DNA of 64,000 nucleotides, taken from positions 4,774,001 to 4,838,000 of the forward strand of contig NZ_CP170544.1 of assembly GCF_042693015.1 (NCBI RefSeq), in the 5' to 3' direction. The translations under genes were made by a program, and so were the position numbers. The notes below the pieces were generated by a model. The model did no database searches, was not told where the DNA came from, and saw nothing but the letters and a program-made list of their open reading frames with translations. Each line of letters opens with the position of its first letter. Position 1 is the first letter of the stretch. Source of the DNA: Sphingomonas_E sp042693015 (GTDB lineage: Bacteria; Pseudomonadota; Alphaproteobacteria; Sphingomonadales; Sphingomonadaceae). Shown piece after piece: positions 1-6,991 of this stretch.

Positions 1-100
1 TGGTGTTCACGTTGGTGATATTGTCGGCGACGGTTGCCATCGCGCTGGCCTGTGCACCGAGACCCGAAACGCCGGCGTAAAGTGCGGAATAAAGGCTCAC
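1..100 (-). CDS. flgE: Flagellar hook protein FlgE, N-terminal fragment (gene runs off the left edge)
   Basis: Only the first 33 codons are in the window, read leftward from a GTG at 98-100 with a GGGAGA ribosome site about 6 bases upstream. The fragment shows the N-terminal rod/hook signature of axial flagellar proteins: SALYAGVSGLGAQ followed by VADNITNVNT. This segment forms the coiled-coil core of FlgB, FlgC, FlgE, FlgF and FlgG. The wording is closest to alphaproteobacterial FlgE, whose product polymerises into the hook outside the cell. FlgF or FlgG remain possible because the rest is missing. The gene is divergent from flbT and has its own ATCCTATAAT-like element at 161-170. More flagellar genes probably lie to the left. 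Confidence 0.75.
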   Translation of the reverse strand, partial: MSLYSALYAGVSGLGAQASAMATVADNITNVNT

Positions 101-160
101 AAAATTCTCCCGTGCGTGGTGGCCGGCCAGCCGCCTGGGAGCGCCTGCCTGATCCACAGC

Positions 161-170
161 CATAATAGGA
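161..170 (-). promoter_or_regulatory. Flagellar promoter-like element facing flgE
   Basis: Read on the minus strand the site is TCCTATTATG, a one-base variant of the ATCCTATAAT element found before most transcription units of this island. It sits 60 bases ahead of the flgE start and points toward it. No convincing -35 hexamer is visible. A short inverted repeat (GCCGA, 7-base gap, TCGGC; 181-197) lies between this site and the opposing flbT element and could bind a regulator. Confidence 0.5.
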
Positions 171-234
171 GGACGGAAGGGCCGACCAAATATCGGCAAA
201 ATTTTCCTAGCTGTCAGGCCGATGCCGCGCCGTG

Positions 235-244
235 ATCCTATAAT
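235..244 (+). promoter_or_regulatory. Flagellar promoter-like element facing flbT
   Basis: This is a perfect ATCCTATAAT, 25 bases before the flbT ATG. It is the mate of the opposing site at 161-170, so the flgE/flbT gap carries one element for each direction. The CCTATAA core matches the CCGATAA core of sigma-28 -10 boxes except for one base, but no TAAAGTTT-like -35 is present at the sigma-28 spacing. A -10 role is inferred from position and recurrence. Confidence 0.6.
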
Positions 245-269
245 GAGGAAAACGGATATCGAGGGACAG

Positions 270-677
270 ATGGCGCTTCGGATTACCCTTCGCGATGGCG
301 AAAAGATCATCGTCAACGGCGCGGTGCTGCGCGCCGTGGGCCGCACCGAATTGGCGGTGGAAAATAATGTCGCGCTGCTGCGCGGCCGCGACGTGATGAA
401 CCCGGACGAAGCGAACACGCCCGCCCGCCGGCTCTATTTCGCATGCATGATGGCCTATATCGACCCCGCCAATCAGACGCGCCATCAGGATGCCATCGTC
501 ACCTTGGTCCGCGAACTGATGGACGCCTTGTCGTCGGCCGAGGCCCGCGCGATGTGCATCAGCTTTGCCCAGAAGGCGGCGATGTCCGATTTCTATCGCG
601 CGCTGGCCGATTGCCGCTGGCTGATGAATTATGAGGCCGCGGCGATGGCCCGGCCGATCGCGACCGCCGCCGCCTGA
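270..677 (+). CDS. flbT: Flagellar biosynthesis repressor FlbT
   Basis: The 135-aa product matches FlbT in length and pattern (LRDGEKIIVNGAVL near the start, then RRLYFACMMAYID). In Caulobacter FlbT binds flagellin mRNA and delays its translation until the hook is complete, with FlaF as its functional partner; flaF lies at 12267-12626 here. I chose the ATG at 270 because GAGGGA lies just before it and the promoter-like element at 235-244 would fall inside the coding sequence if the upstream ATGs were used. It heads an operon with fliI, fliJ and a lytic transglycosylase. No flagellin gene is in the window. Confidence 0.85.
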   Translation: MALRITLRDGEKIIVNGAVLRAVGRTELAVENNVALLRGRDVMNPDEANTPARRLYFACMMAYIDPANQTRHQDAIVTLVRELMDALSSAEARAMCISFAQKAAMSDFYRALADCRWLMNYEAAAMARPIATAAA

Positions 678-690
678 CCGGCGCCTGGTC

Positions 691-2028
691 ATGCTGACAC
701 TTGCTTCCGCCGCAGCCGGGCTGCGCGCGCTTTCGCCCGACCGGCGCTTCGGCCGCGTCGTCGCCGTGCGCGGCGCGCTGATCGAGGTCGAAGGGCTGGC
801 GGGCGCCGCCCAGATCGGATCGCGCCTCAGCCTCGCCGCGCCGGGCGGCGTGGTCGATGCCGAAGTCACTGGGCTCGACCGTGGCGTCGCGCATTGCCTG
901 CCGTTCAGCGATCCGCAGGGTATCGCCTCGGGCGCGCGGGCGGATCTTGGCGCGGGGCAATTCTCGCTGCGGCCGTCATCGGCCTGGCTCGGCCGGATGA
1001 TCGACGGGCTCGGCCGGCCGGTCGATGGCAAGGGCGTGCTGCTGTGCGGAGCCGAGCCGCGGCCGATCAAGGCGATGCCGCCGCTTGCCTCCGCTCGCGC
1101 CCGCGTCGGTGCCAAGGTCGAAACCGGCGTGCGTGCGCTCGATATCTTCGCGCCGTTGTGCCGCGGCCAGCGCTTGGGCCTGTTCGCCGGTTCGGGCGTC
1201 GGCAAATCGGTACTGCTGTCGATGCTCGCCCGCTGGACCCAATGCGATGTCGCGGTGATCGGCCTGATCGGTGAGCGCGGCCGCGAGGTGCAGGAATTTG
1301 TCGAGGACGATCTGGGGCCGGAGGGGCTTGCCCGCAGCGTCGTCGTCGTCGCGACATCGGACGAGCCCGCGCTGATGCGGCGGCAGGCGGCATGGACGAC
1401 ATTGGCCGTCGCCGAATATTTCCGCGACCAGGGTCTCAACGTGCTCTGCCTGATGGATTCGGTGACGCGCTTTGCGATGGCGCAGCGCGAGATCGGTCTG
1501 GCGAGCGGCGAGCCGCCGGCGACCAAGGGCTATACGCCGACCGTGTTCGCGGAGCTGCCGCGCCTGCTGGAGCGGGCAGGGCCGGGGCTGGCGGGGCAGG
1601 GATCGATCACCGGACTGTTCACGGTTCTCGTCGATGGCGACGACCATAATGAGCCGGTGGCGGACGCGGTGCGCGGCATTCTCGACGGGCATATCGTCAT
1701 CACCCGGCGGATCGCCGAACGCGGCCGCTATCCGGCGATCGACATCCTCAAATCGGTGTCGCGTACCCTGCCGCACGCGCATAGCGATGAGGAAAATTGC
1801 GTGCGTGTCGCCGCCCGCCGCGCGCTTTCCACCTATAATGACATGGAGGAGATGGTCCGGCTCGGCGCTTACCGCGCCGGCGCCAGCCCCGAGGTGGATC
1901 AGGCGGTGCTGCTCGCGCCGCAGATCGAGGCGTTGCTCACCCAGGGCAAGAATGACCGCGGCTTTGCCGAGGAGAGCTTCGCGGCTCTCGCGGCGATTTT
2001 GGAGGGCCAGGATGAAGACCCCGTTTGA
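691..2028 (+). CDS. fliI: Flagellum-specific ATPase FliI
   Basis: The 445-aa product is the export ATPase that unloads substrates and chaperones at the flagellar type III gate in the cytoplasm. The Walker A loop AGSGVGKS lies near residues 166-173, a Walker B stretch VLCLMDSVTRF starts near residue 251, and the type III ATPase signature continues as AMAQREIGLASGEPP. Length and domain order (N-terminal barrel, RecA-like core, C-terminal helices) fit the family. The start at 691 removes 20 low-quality residues from the longer frame and places the gene just after flbT. The 3' end overlaps fliJ by 17 bases, suggesting coupled translation. Confidence 0.95.
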   Translation: MLTLASAAAGLRALSPDRRFGRVVAVRGALIEVEGLAGAAQIGSRLSLAAPGGVVDAEVTGLDRGVAHCLPFSDPQGIASGARADLGAGQFSLRPSSAWLGRMIDGLGRPVDGKGVLLCGAEPRPIKAMPPLASARARVGAKVETGVRALDIFAPLCRGQRLGLFAGSGVGKSVLLSMLARWTQCDVAVIGLIGERGREVQEFVEDDLGPEGLARSVVVVATSDEPALMRRQAAWTTLAVAEYFRDQGLNVLCLMDSVTRFAMAQREIGLASGEPPATKGYTPTVFAELPRLLERAGPGLAGQGSITGLFTVLVDGDDHNEPVADAVRGILDGHIVITRRIAERGRYPAIDILKSVSRTLPHAHSDEENCVRVAARRALSTYNDMEEMVRLGAYRAGASPEVDQAVLLAPQIEALLTQGKNDRGFAEESFAALAAILEGQDEDPV

Positions 2029-2446
2029 TGGCGCGTTGCGCGTGCAGCAGCGCGAGATCGACGATGTTCGCGTCGCGATCAACGTGCAGGTCAACCAGCT
2101 CGTCCAGATCGAAAATTCGCGCGCGGCGGTGGACGCCACGATCGAGCGAGAGACGGCGGCCGCGGCCGACGACCTGAATTTTTCCTACCATAATTATGTC
2201 GCGCGGATGTGTGCCGAGCGGGCGCGGCTGCGCGAGGATCAGGCGCTGATCGATGCGCAGTTGGCGCGGCTGCGCACCAAGGCCGCCGCCGCTTACGGAT
2301 CGTTCAAGGCGATCGAAACCGCCGCCGATGGCTTCCGTTCATCGGCCGAGCGCGCCATCGCCAATGCCGAGCAGGCGCAGATCGACGATCGCGCCGCGAG
2401 CGCCTTCATCCGTACGCGATACGCACAGCGCCGCGCGCGGGCATGA
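2012..2446 (+). CDS. fliJ: Flagellar export protein FliJ
   Basis: The product is a 144-aa, almost wholly helical, charged protein rich in Ala, Arg, Gln and Glu. This is typical of FliJ, the coiled-coil stalk that sits in the FliI hexamer and helps couple export to proton flow. Sequence conservation in FliJ is always weak, so the call rests mainly on size, coiled-coil character and its place directly after fliI. The start is fixed by GGAGGG at 2001-2006 inside the end of fliI. Its TGA overlaps the next ATG in an ATGA junction. Confidence 0.75.
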   Translation: MKTPFDGALRVQQREIDDVRVAINVQVNQLVQIENSRAAVDATIERETAAAADDLNFSYHNYVARMCAERARLREDQALIDAQLARLRTKAAAAYGSFKAIETAADGFRSSAERAIANAEQAQIDDRAASAFIRTRYAQRRARA

Positions 2447-3411
2447 TCAGCCGCATCGATTCGACGCGCCTCGACACCCAGCAAAAGGCCGAGCTGATCT
2501 TTCAGCAGGCGCGGTCCGAACTTTCCAACCGATTGTGGCAGGCCGCACTGGGCGGCGAGGCCACGGGTGGGACGGAGCGATCCATGGATGCCGCGGCGCC
2601 CGAATTCAGCATGGATTCGCTGCTGGCGGTGCTGGAGACGGGTCAGCCGGCTGCGCCCCGTGCGACGCTGATGGCGGCACCGCCGCAGCCGCGCGCCTTC
2701 GTCGAGCCCGATGAGGAGCGCTCATTGCGATCATCCTATAATAAGGATGGGGTCGGTGGGCTTGGAGTTAATTCGGTCTATGCCGGCACGTTGAAGGCAG
2801 CGGCGGAGCGCACCGGCATACCGGCCGCGGCACTGGCTGCGATCGTTCATGCCGAATCCGCCAAGGGTGCGGACGGCCGCTGGCTGGTCTATTCACGCAA
2901 CCCGCGATCCAGCGCGGCAGGGCTGGGCCAGTTCCTGAGCGGCACATGGCAAGGCGAGACCGAGCGTCGCGGCAGTTGGCTCAACGCCACGGCGCGCGAC
3001 CGCGGCTGGCTGGACACCAATGGCAAGGTGCGCGCCCATGCGCGCGCGGAATTGCTGGCGTTGCGCTATGACGGCGATGCCTCGATCCAGGCGATTGCGG
3101 ACTATTCACGGTCGAATCTCGACAAGCTGAAGCGCGTCGGTGTCGATCCCGGCGCGGGCGAAGCTCGCGTGGCTGAACTCGCTTATCTCGGCCATCATCT
3201 CGGCCTGGGCGACGCCATCCGTTACCTCAAGGGCGGGCTCGATCCCGAACGGGCGCGCCTGTTGCTCGACGCGCAGGTCGGCCGTGCCGCGGCCGAACAG
3301 CGAATCAGTGCGGCCGGCGATGCGCCCAGCGCCCATCGTGCGTGGTTGAACGACTATGTCGGCCGCAATCTGCAGACCGCTCGCTTCCAGAAAGACGTCT
3401 CCGTCGGCTGA
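2443..3411 (+). CDS. Flagellum-associated lytic transglycosylase (SltF-like)
   Basis: The 322-aa product begins at the ATGA overlap with fliJ. Residues about 105-240 resemble a soluble lytic transglycosylase: a likely catalytic Glu138 in IVHAESAKG, followed at 153-164 by NPRSSAAGLGQF, which matches the Asn/Gly/Leu/Gln block of the family. Such enzymes cut peptidoglycan so that the flagellar rod can pass. No signal peptide is obvious, so export may go through the flagellar gate, as reported for some FlgJ/SltF proteins; this is inference. The rod-binding FlgJ part is a separate gene at 27760, so the two functions joined in enteric FlgJ are split. A CCTATAAT string at 2735-2742 is explained by codons for Tyr-Asn. 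Confidence 0.75.
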   Translation: MISRIDSTRLDTQQKAELIFQQARSELSNRLWQAALGGEATGGTERSMDAAAPEFSMDSLLAVLETGQPAAPRATLMAAPPQPRAFVEPDEERSLRSSYNKDGVGGLGVNSVYAGTLKAAAERTGIPAAALAAIVHAESAKGADGRWLVYSRNPRSSAAGLGQFLSGTWQGETERRGSWLNATARDRGWLDTNGKVRAHARAELLALRYDGDASIQAIADYSRSNLDKLKRVGVDPGAGEARVAELAYLGHHLGLGDAIRYLKGGLDPERARLLLDAQVGRAAAEQRISAAGDAPSAHRAWLNDYVGRNLQTARFQKDVSVG

Positions 3412-3441
3412 CGGAAACTCCGCGGAATTGGCGGGGTTCCG
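3412..3441 (+). terminator. Hairpin after the flbT-fliI-fliJ operon
   Basis: CGGAA-A-CTCCGC pairs with GCGGGGTTCCG across a short loop, giving about 11 base pairs with one bulged A and one G-U pair. It starts at the base after the stop codon. No T-run follows, so it may be a weak terminator or a 3' stabilising hairpin. Confidence 0.4.
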
Positions 3442-3459
3442 CGATTCCTGCTGACGTCA

Positions 3460-3469
3460 CTTATAGGAT
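3460..3469 (-). promoter_or_regulatory. Flagellar element in inverse orientation upstream of the sigma-factor gene
   Basis: The minus strand reads ATCCTATAAG, a near-perfect copy of the island element. It points away from the sigma-factor gene at 3585 and into the 3' end of the transglycosylase gene, where no minus-strand gene exists. It may be an antisense promoter, an operator used in either orientation, or a chance match. Confidence 0.35.
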
Positions 3470-3584
3470 AAATACGTAGGCAATATGGGAGAATATCGTT
3501 TGTTAACCTTTTCCGGCGAATCTTGTCCTCGGTGAGGGGGAACAGACGGTCGGCGTCTCGTCCCCACAAACGGGAGGGCATCCA

Positions 3585-4508
3585 ATGTCTAAGACGACGA
3601 TCGCACTGGAAGCGGCTGTTGCCGCGGTTATCGCCAACACGGCCGCGGAGGGCGCCAAGCCCACGGCCCGACAGCGCGTCGAGGTCGATCGGGCTTTCGC
3701 GCGCATCCTGAAGCTGATTGCGCCGCGCATCCGCCACTTCATCCGCCAGTACGGTCTGGCCGCGCACTGGGACGATGCCGAGCAGGCCTGCGCCATCGCC
3801 GTCCACCGCGCCATCCAGGCCTATGAGCCGGAAAAGGCGCAGTTCACCACATTCGTTAACTGGCAGATCCGGGGGGAACTGCAGAGCCTTCGTTTCCGGC
3901 TGATGACCGATCAGCGTCCGTCGGCGAAGAAGGTCGATGCGACCACCATCTCGATCAACGCGGTCGTCCACGGTGTCGATGGCGAGGAAGCCTCGCTGGA
4001 AGCGATCATCGAGGACGAGGACGCGCTGTCGCTCACCGAATCCGCGGCGTCGGACTATCTGGCGGGCCGCGCCACCGCGTCGCTGGTCGACAGCTATGTC
4101 GATCATCTGCGGACCACCGCAATGGGTCAACTCCGCCGCCGTCCGCGCGCCAAGAAGCGCGTGCTCAACCAGCCGTGCGAGATCGAGCACAACCTGCCGG
4201 CGCGCCCCAAGCCCCGCATCCACGGCATCGATCCGGAAGAGCTGGAGAAGCTGGAGCAGCGCCTGACCCGCAACCGCGAGATCGTCGAGCGCCGCCTGTT
4301 CGAGACGATGCCCTTCGCGGTCGAAGAGGAAGCTGGTGTCACCAAGGAACGCATCCGCCAGATCACCAAGCGCGCCGCCAAGACGATGGCCGAGCTCGCC
4401 GGCAGCGAACCCAAGTTCATGATGATGGCCGAATATCGCCGCCCAGGCGCCGTCCGCGCCCGCGTCCGCAAGACCGCGGCTGCCGGCGACGCCTCCCCGG
4501 CCGCCTGA
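3585..4508 (+). CDS. Sigma-70 family factor, RpoH-like, encoded in the flagellar island
   Basis: The 307-aa product has a region 2-like core at about residues 61-105 (HWDDAEQACAIAVHRAIQAY, then FTTFVNWQIRGELQSL) and a region 4 helix-turn-helix at about 230-268 (LTRNREIVERRLFE, then VTKERIRQITKRAAKTM). The spacing, the SINAV...DGEE...DED segment after region 2 and the region 4 wording resemble RpoH more than FliA. The C-terminus has an extra basic tail. A good GGGAGG precedes the ATG at 3585. Because it lies inside the flagellar island, whose units share an unusual promoter-like element, it is a candidate to read that element. This is inference; it could also be a stress sigma factor that merely neighbours the cluster. 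Confidence 0.8.
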   Translation: MSKTTIALEAAVAAVIANTAAEGAKPTARQRVEVDRAFARILKLIAPRIRHFIRQYGLAAHWDDAEQACAIAVHRAIQAYEPEKAQFTTFVNWQIRGELQSLRFRLMTDQRPSAKKVDATTISINAVVHGVDGEEASLEAIIEDEDALSLTESAASDYLAGRATASLVDSYVDHLRTTAMGQLRRRPRAKKRVLNQPCEIEHNLPARPKPRIHGIDPEELEKLEQRLTRNREIVERRLFETMPFAVEEEAGVTKERIRQITKRAAKTMAELAGSEPKFMMMAEYRRPGAVRARVRKTAAAGDASPAA

Positions 4509-4550
4509 CCCCTCACCCTTCTGCCGCGGGGCGACGGCCCCGTGCGCCCA

Positions 4551-4583
4551 ACGGCCCCGCCGGCTCACGCCGTGCGGGGCCGT
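4551..4583. terminator. Bidirectional terminator between convergent genes
   Basis: A perfect 10-base inverted repeat, ACGGCCCCGC and GCGGGGCCGT with a 13-base loop, lies between the stops of the sigma-factor gene (plus) and the metallo-hydrolase gene (minus). There is no strong T-run on either side. Position and symmetry support a shared terminator. Confidence 0.65.
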
Positions 4584-4591
4584 CCCGTTGG

Positions 4592-6016
4592 CTACGGCTT
4601 CACGAACCGATACGTCCCGTCGGCCTTGGCCTTCAGCCGCAGTGTGCCTTCCCAGCCGGTGCCGTAGATGGCACGGCGGATGACGACATCCTTGAAGGGC
4701 GTTTCTTCCTTCTCCGCGCCCCAGAAGGTTTTGGGGGATCGCCGGCTCGAGACGATTTCGGGCTGCTTCTGCATCAGCGCGATCGTGCTGAGCCGGGGGT
4801 GGCCGTGGTCGAAGGCGGTGGAGGCGGCAGTGGAGGAGCGGTCGCCCATCGAGAGGATTGCGATCCTGGGCGATGTCACCTCGATCAGCCGGTCCGACAT
4901 GCCGTTCTCGGCGCCATGGTGCGAGACGTGGAGGACATCGACGTCGAACGCGCTGAGGTTATCCTCATATTCCGTGAGCATGTCGTCGATCCCTTCCTGC
5001 TGCAGATCGCCCATGAAGAGCAGGCTGGCCTTGCCGAAATCGATCCGCACGACGACGCTGTGGTTGTTGGGGGAGATGTAGCGCCGGGCTTCGGCGGCGC
5101 TCGCGCCGACAAGCGCATCGTTGCGGCTGCCCCAGAAGGCGGTGATCTTGGGGTCGATCGTCGGGCAGGATATGGGATCGATGACCGCATTGGTGGAGCC
5201 GGTGGCGGAGGTCTGGTTGGCGAATTCGACCGCGCTGTAATTGGCGCCCGCGGCGCGTGCGGCTTCCCGCGCTTTGGTCTGCGCGGCGAGCGAGCCTTCG
5301 GTGCCGGTCTGGCCATTGTCGACGATGTTGCGGATCTTGAACGCGCCGGCCGCGTCGCCGAAACCCATCAGCGACAGGCCGAAAAGATGGTCCTTGTGGG
5401 GATGCGAGGTGAATAGCACGTCGATCGTGCGGTTGAGCGCCGGGCGGGCGGCGAAGAAGGATTCGAGATAGGCGGTGAACATTTTGCCGCCATTGTCTCC
5501 ACTGCGATATTCGCCGCCGGTGTCGATCACGGTGACGCCGCAGGGAAACTCGACGATCGCCCCCGCGCCCTGGCCGACATAGACGAAGTGGACGATCATC
5601 TCCTGATCGAGCGCGGCGGGCGCGGCCGCCGGGCCTGGGTGAGAGCGGCTGGCGGCAGGGCGGGAGCGCCAGCGCGGCATGTTGGCCGTTTCGCGCACGG
5701 AGCGCAGCAGGGGGAAGGGCATGGGCTGCGGCGAACGCGAGGCTTCGGGCGACGCGGCCTCGGGCTGGATCGTGCGCGCTGCCTCCTGCTGGTTCATCGC
5801 CTCCACCGCCTGATCGACGACGGCGCCGCCCGCCGGCTGGCCGACGAGCAAAGGTGTGCCGCTGTCTGTGGGAGAGGCGGGTTGATAATTGGGGCCGAAG
5901 ACTTCTTCGCCCTGATCATCCAGATAGGGCGCTTCCTCAGGCAGCGGTGCGGTCTGCGCGAACAGGGGGAACGCGCCCAACAGGGCGGCCAGCGTCAGAG
6001 CAGATGCAATCCTCAT
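4592..6016 (-). CDS. Exported metallo-beta-lactamase-fold hydrolase, ComEC-domain-like
   Basis: The 474-aa product starts with a signal peptide (MRIASALTLAALLGAFPLFAQ). About 110 residues rich in Pro, Glu and Ala follow, then a metallo-beta-lactamase fold. Metal ligands are visible in SHPHKDH (His205, His207, Asp209, His210), in LLFMGDLQQEG and in VLHVSHHGAEN. The order matches the ComEC/Rec2-type branch of the superfamily, but the membrane channel of ComEC is absent, so this is a free-standing periplasmic or secreted hydrolase. Its substrate cannot be read from the sequence; phosphodiester bonds are plausible for this branch. It is convergent with the sigma-factor gene and has no sign of belonging to the flagellar regulon. 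Confidence 0.75.
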   Translation of the reverse strand: MRIASALTLAALLGAFPLFAQTAPLPEEAPYLDDQGEEVFGPNYQPASPTDSGTPLLVGQPAGGAVVDQAVEAMNQQEAARTIQPEAASPEASRSPQPMPFPLLRSVRETANMPRWRSRPAASRSHPGPAAAPAALDQEMIVHFVYVGQGAGAIVEFPCGVTVIDTGGEYRSGDNGGKMFTAYLESFFAARPALNRTIDVLFTSHPHKDHLFGLSLMGFGDAAGAFKIRNIVDNGQTGTEGSLAAQTKAREAARAAGANYSAVEFANQTSATGSTNAVIDPISCPTIDPKITAFWGSRNDALVGASAAEARRYISPNNHSVVVRIDFGKASLLFMGDLQQEGIDDMLTEYEDNLSAFDVDVLHVSHHGAENGMSDRLIEVTSPRIAILSMGDRSSTAASTAFDHGHPRLSTIALMQKQPEIVSSRRSPKTFWGAEKEETPFKDVVIRRAIYGTGWEGTLRLKAKADGTYRFVKP

Positions 6017-6351
6017 CGCCCACCCCGCTTCCCGCGGCCGTTGGCCTTTCGTGCGATGGCGATCCTAAACGATTTTGGTCATGCTTGCTTGCTGATACTG
6101 GCGGGGGTTCAGAAGTCGCGGGCGTGAAGGGATGTTGTCGGCCGATGCGGGCGGCGGCCCGGCACAGCCTCTCGAAATGGCAGCTATCCGTAATTTCTGC
6201 CAAATTCCTGCCTGTCAGGACACGCCGACATTGCTGCCGATCGAGCACGAACGGATAACTCCCCAAAGCCGCCGCCGGTTCGGGCCATCCGGATTATTCG
6301 CGCTGTCTTTTTCAAAAGGAGGGGTTCACGCGCGGCACGCAGAGCAAGCTT
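6017..6351. other. Intergenic stretch without a recognised gene
   Basis: These 335 bases between the start of the metallo-hydrolase gene and the stop of the next minus-strand gene hold no convincing reading frame on either strand. The short frames across it lack ribosome sites and typical codon use. G+C falls toward the right end. I see no repeat, tRNA or strong hairpin. Confidence 0.5.
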
Positions 6352-6789
6352 TTATCGGCTTTTCCCTTTGCGCATGACGCATGCATCATATTTGGTACGA
6401 ATCCGACTTATCTCTTCGGGACGGTGCGGAAATTCGTCTGCTCTCCGGCCCCATGCTTCGTTGGAGCAATCGAGATCAGGATGCGCCCAAGGAATTATAC
6501 CCTGCAACTTTGGGAAATTCCTTGCCCAATCATCCAAGCATTTTAGCTGGGCGGATGAGAGCGCAGGGTCATACATAACACGCCACAGGTCGCCTGCGTA
6601 CGACATCCTGGCTTGCCGAGGCACATCAATGGCGCATTTGGCAATGAGTTCTCGTTCCACATAATCCGGTTGGTAATCGGCTGATAGAATTGCCAAAATC
6701 CAGAGCATCAACATTACCTGCCATGCGCGCGATCGCCCGATGACTATCGTCTGCCTAAGACGGTTGCAAATGATCGTCTTCGAGATCAC
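6352..6789 (-). CDS. Hypothetical membrane-anchored or exported protein
   Basis: The product is at most 145 aa from a GTG at 6789; an internal ATG at 6714 (MLMLWILAILSADYQ) would start directly at the single hydrophobic segment and is an equally good choice. The remaining part is soluble, with four Cys residues and several Trp, suggesting a periplasmic domain with disulfides. I do not recognise the family. The base composition is clearly less G+C-rich than the neighbours, which hints at acquisition by transfer. It stands alone between the metallo-hydrolase and the chemoreceptor. Confidence 0.5.
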   Translation of the reverse strand: MISKTIICNRLRQTIVIGRSRAWQVMLMLWILAILSADYQPDYVERELIAKCAIDVPRQARMSYAGDLWRVMYDPALSSAQLKCLDDWARNFPKLQGIIPWAHPDLDCSNEAWGRRADEFPHRPEEISRIRTKYDACVMRKGKSR

Positions 6790-6929
6790 GTCAGCGTCAG
6801 CTTTCGCGGCTCTCGTTCCCTAAGCAGACAGTCCGGACTCCCGACTTTCCTGCCTTTCGGGCGCGGCTAGACACTTCTCGAAACCCGACGATCGTTCAGC
6901 ATCGGAATGTATCCACGCAGCCCAGGCCA

Positions 6930-6964
6930 AAAAGAAAAGGCCCGGCGGCTGGGAGCCACCGGGC
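6930..6964 (-). terminator. Rho-independent terminator of the chemoreceptor gene
   Basis: On the minus strand GCCCGGTGGCT pairs with AGCCGCCGGGC around a 3-base loop (one G-U-type mismatch) and is followed by TTTTCTTTTT. It lies about 28 bases after the chemoreceptor stop codon. Confidence 0.85.
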
Positions 6965-6991
6965 GCAATTTCCTTGGAGGACGGGATCGGA

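Noticed and set aside
222..269. Upstream ATG starts for flbT
   Set aside because: They lie before or within the promoter-like element at 235-244, while the ATG at 270 has a ribosome site.
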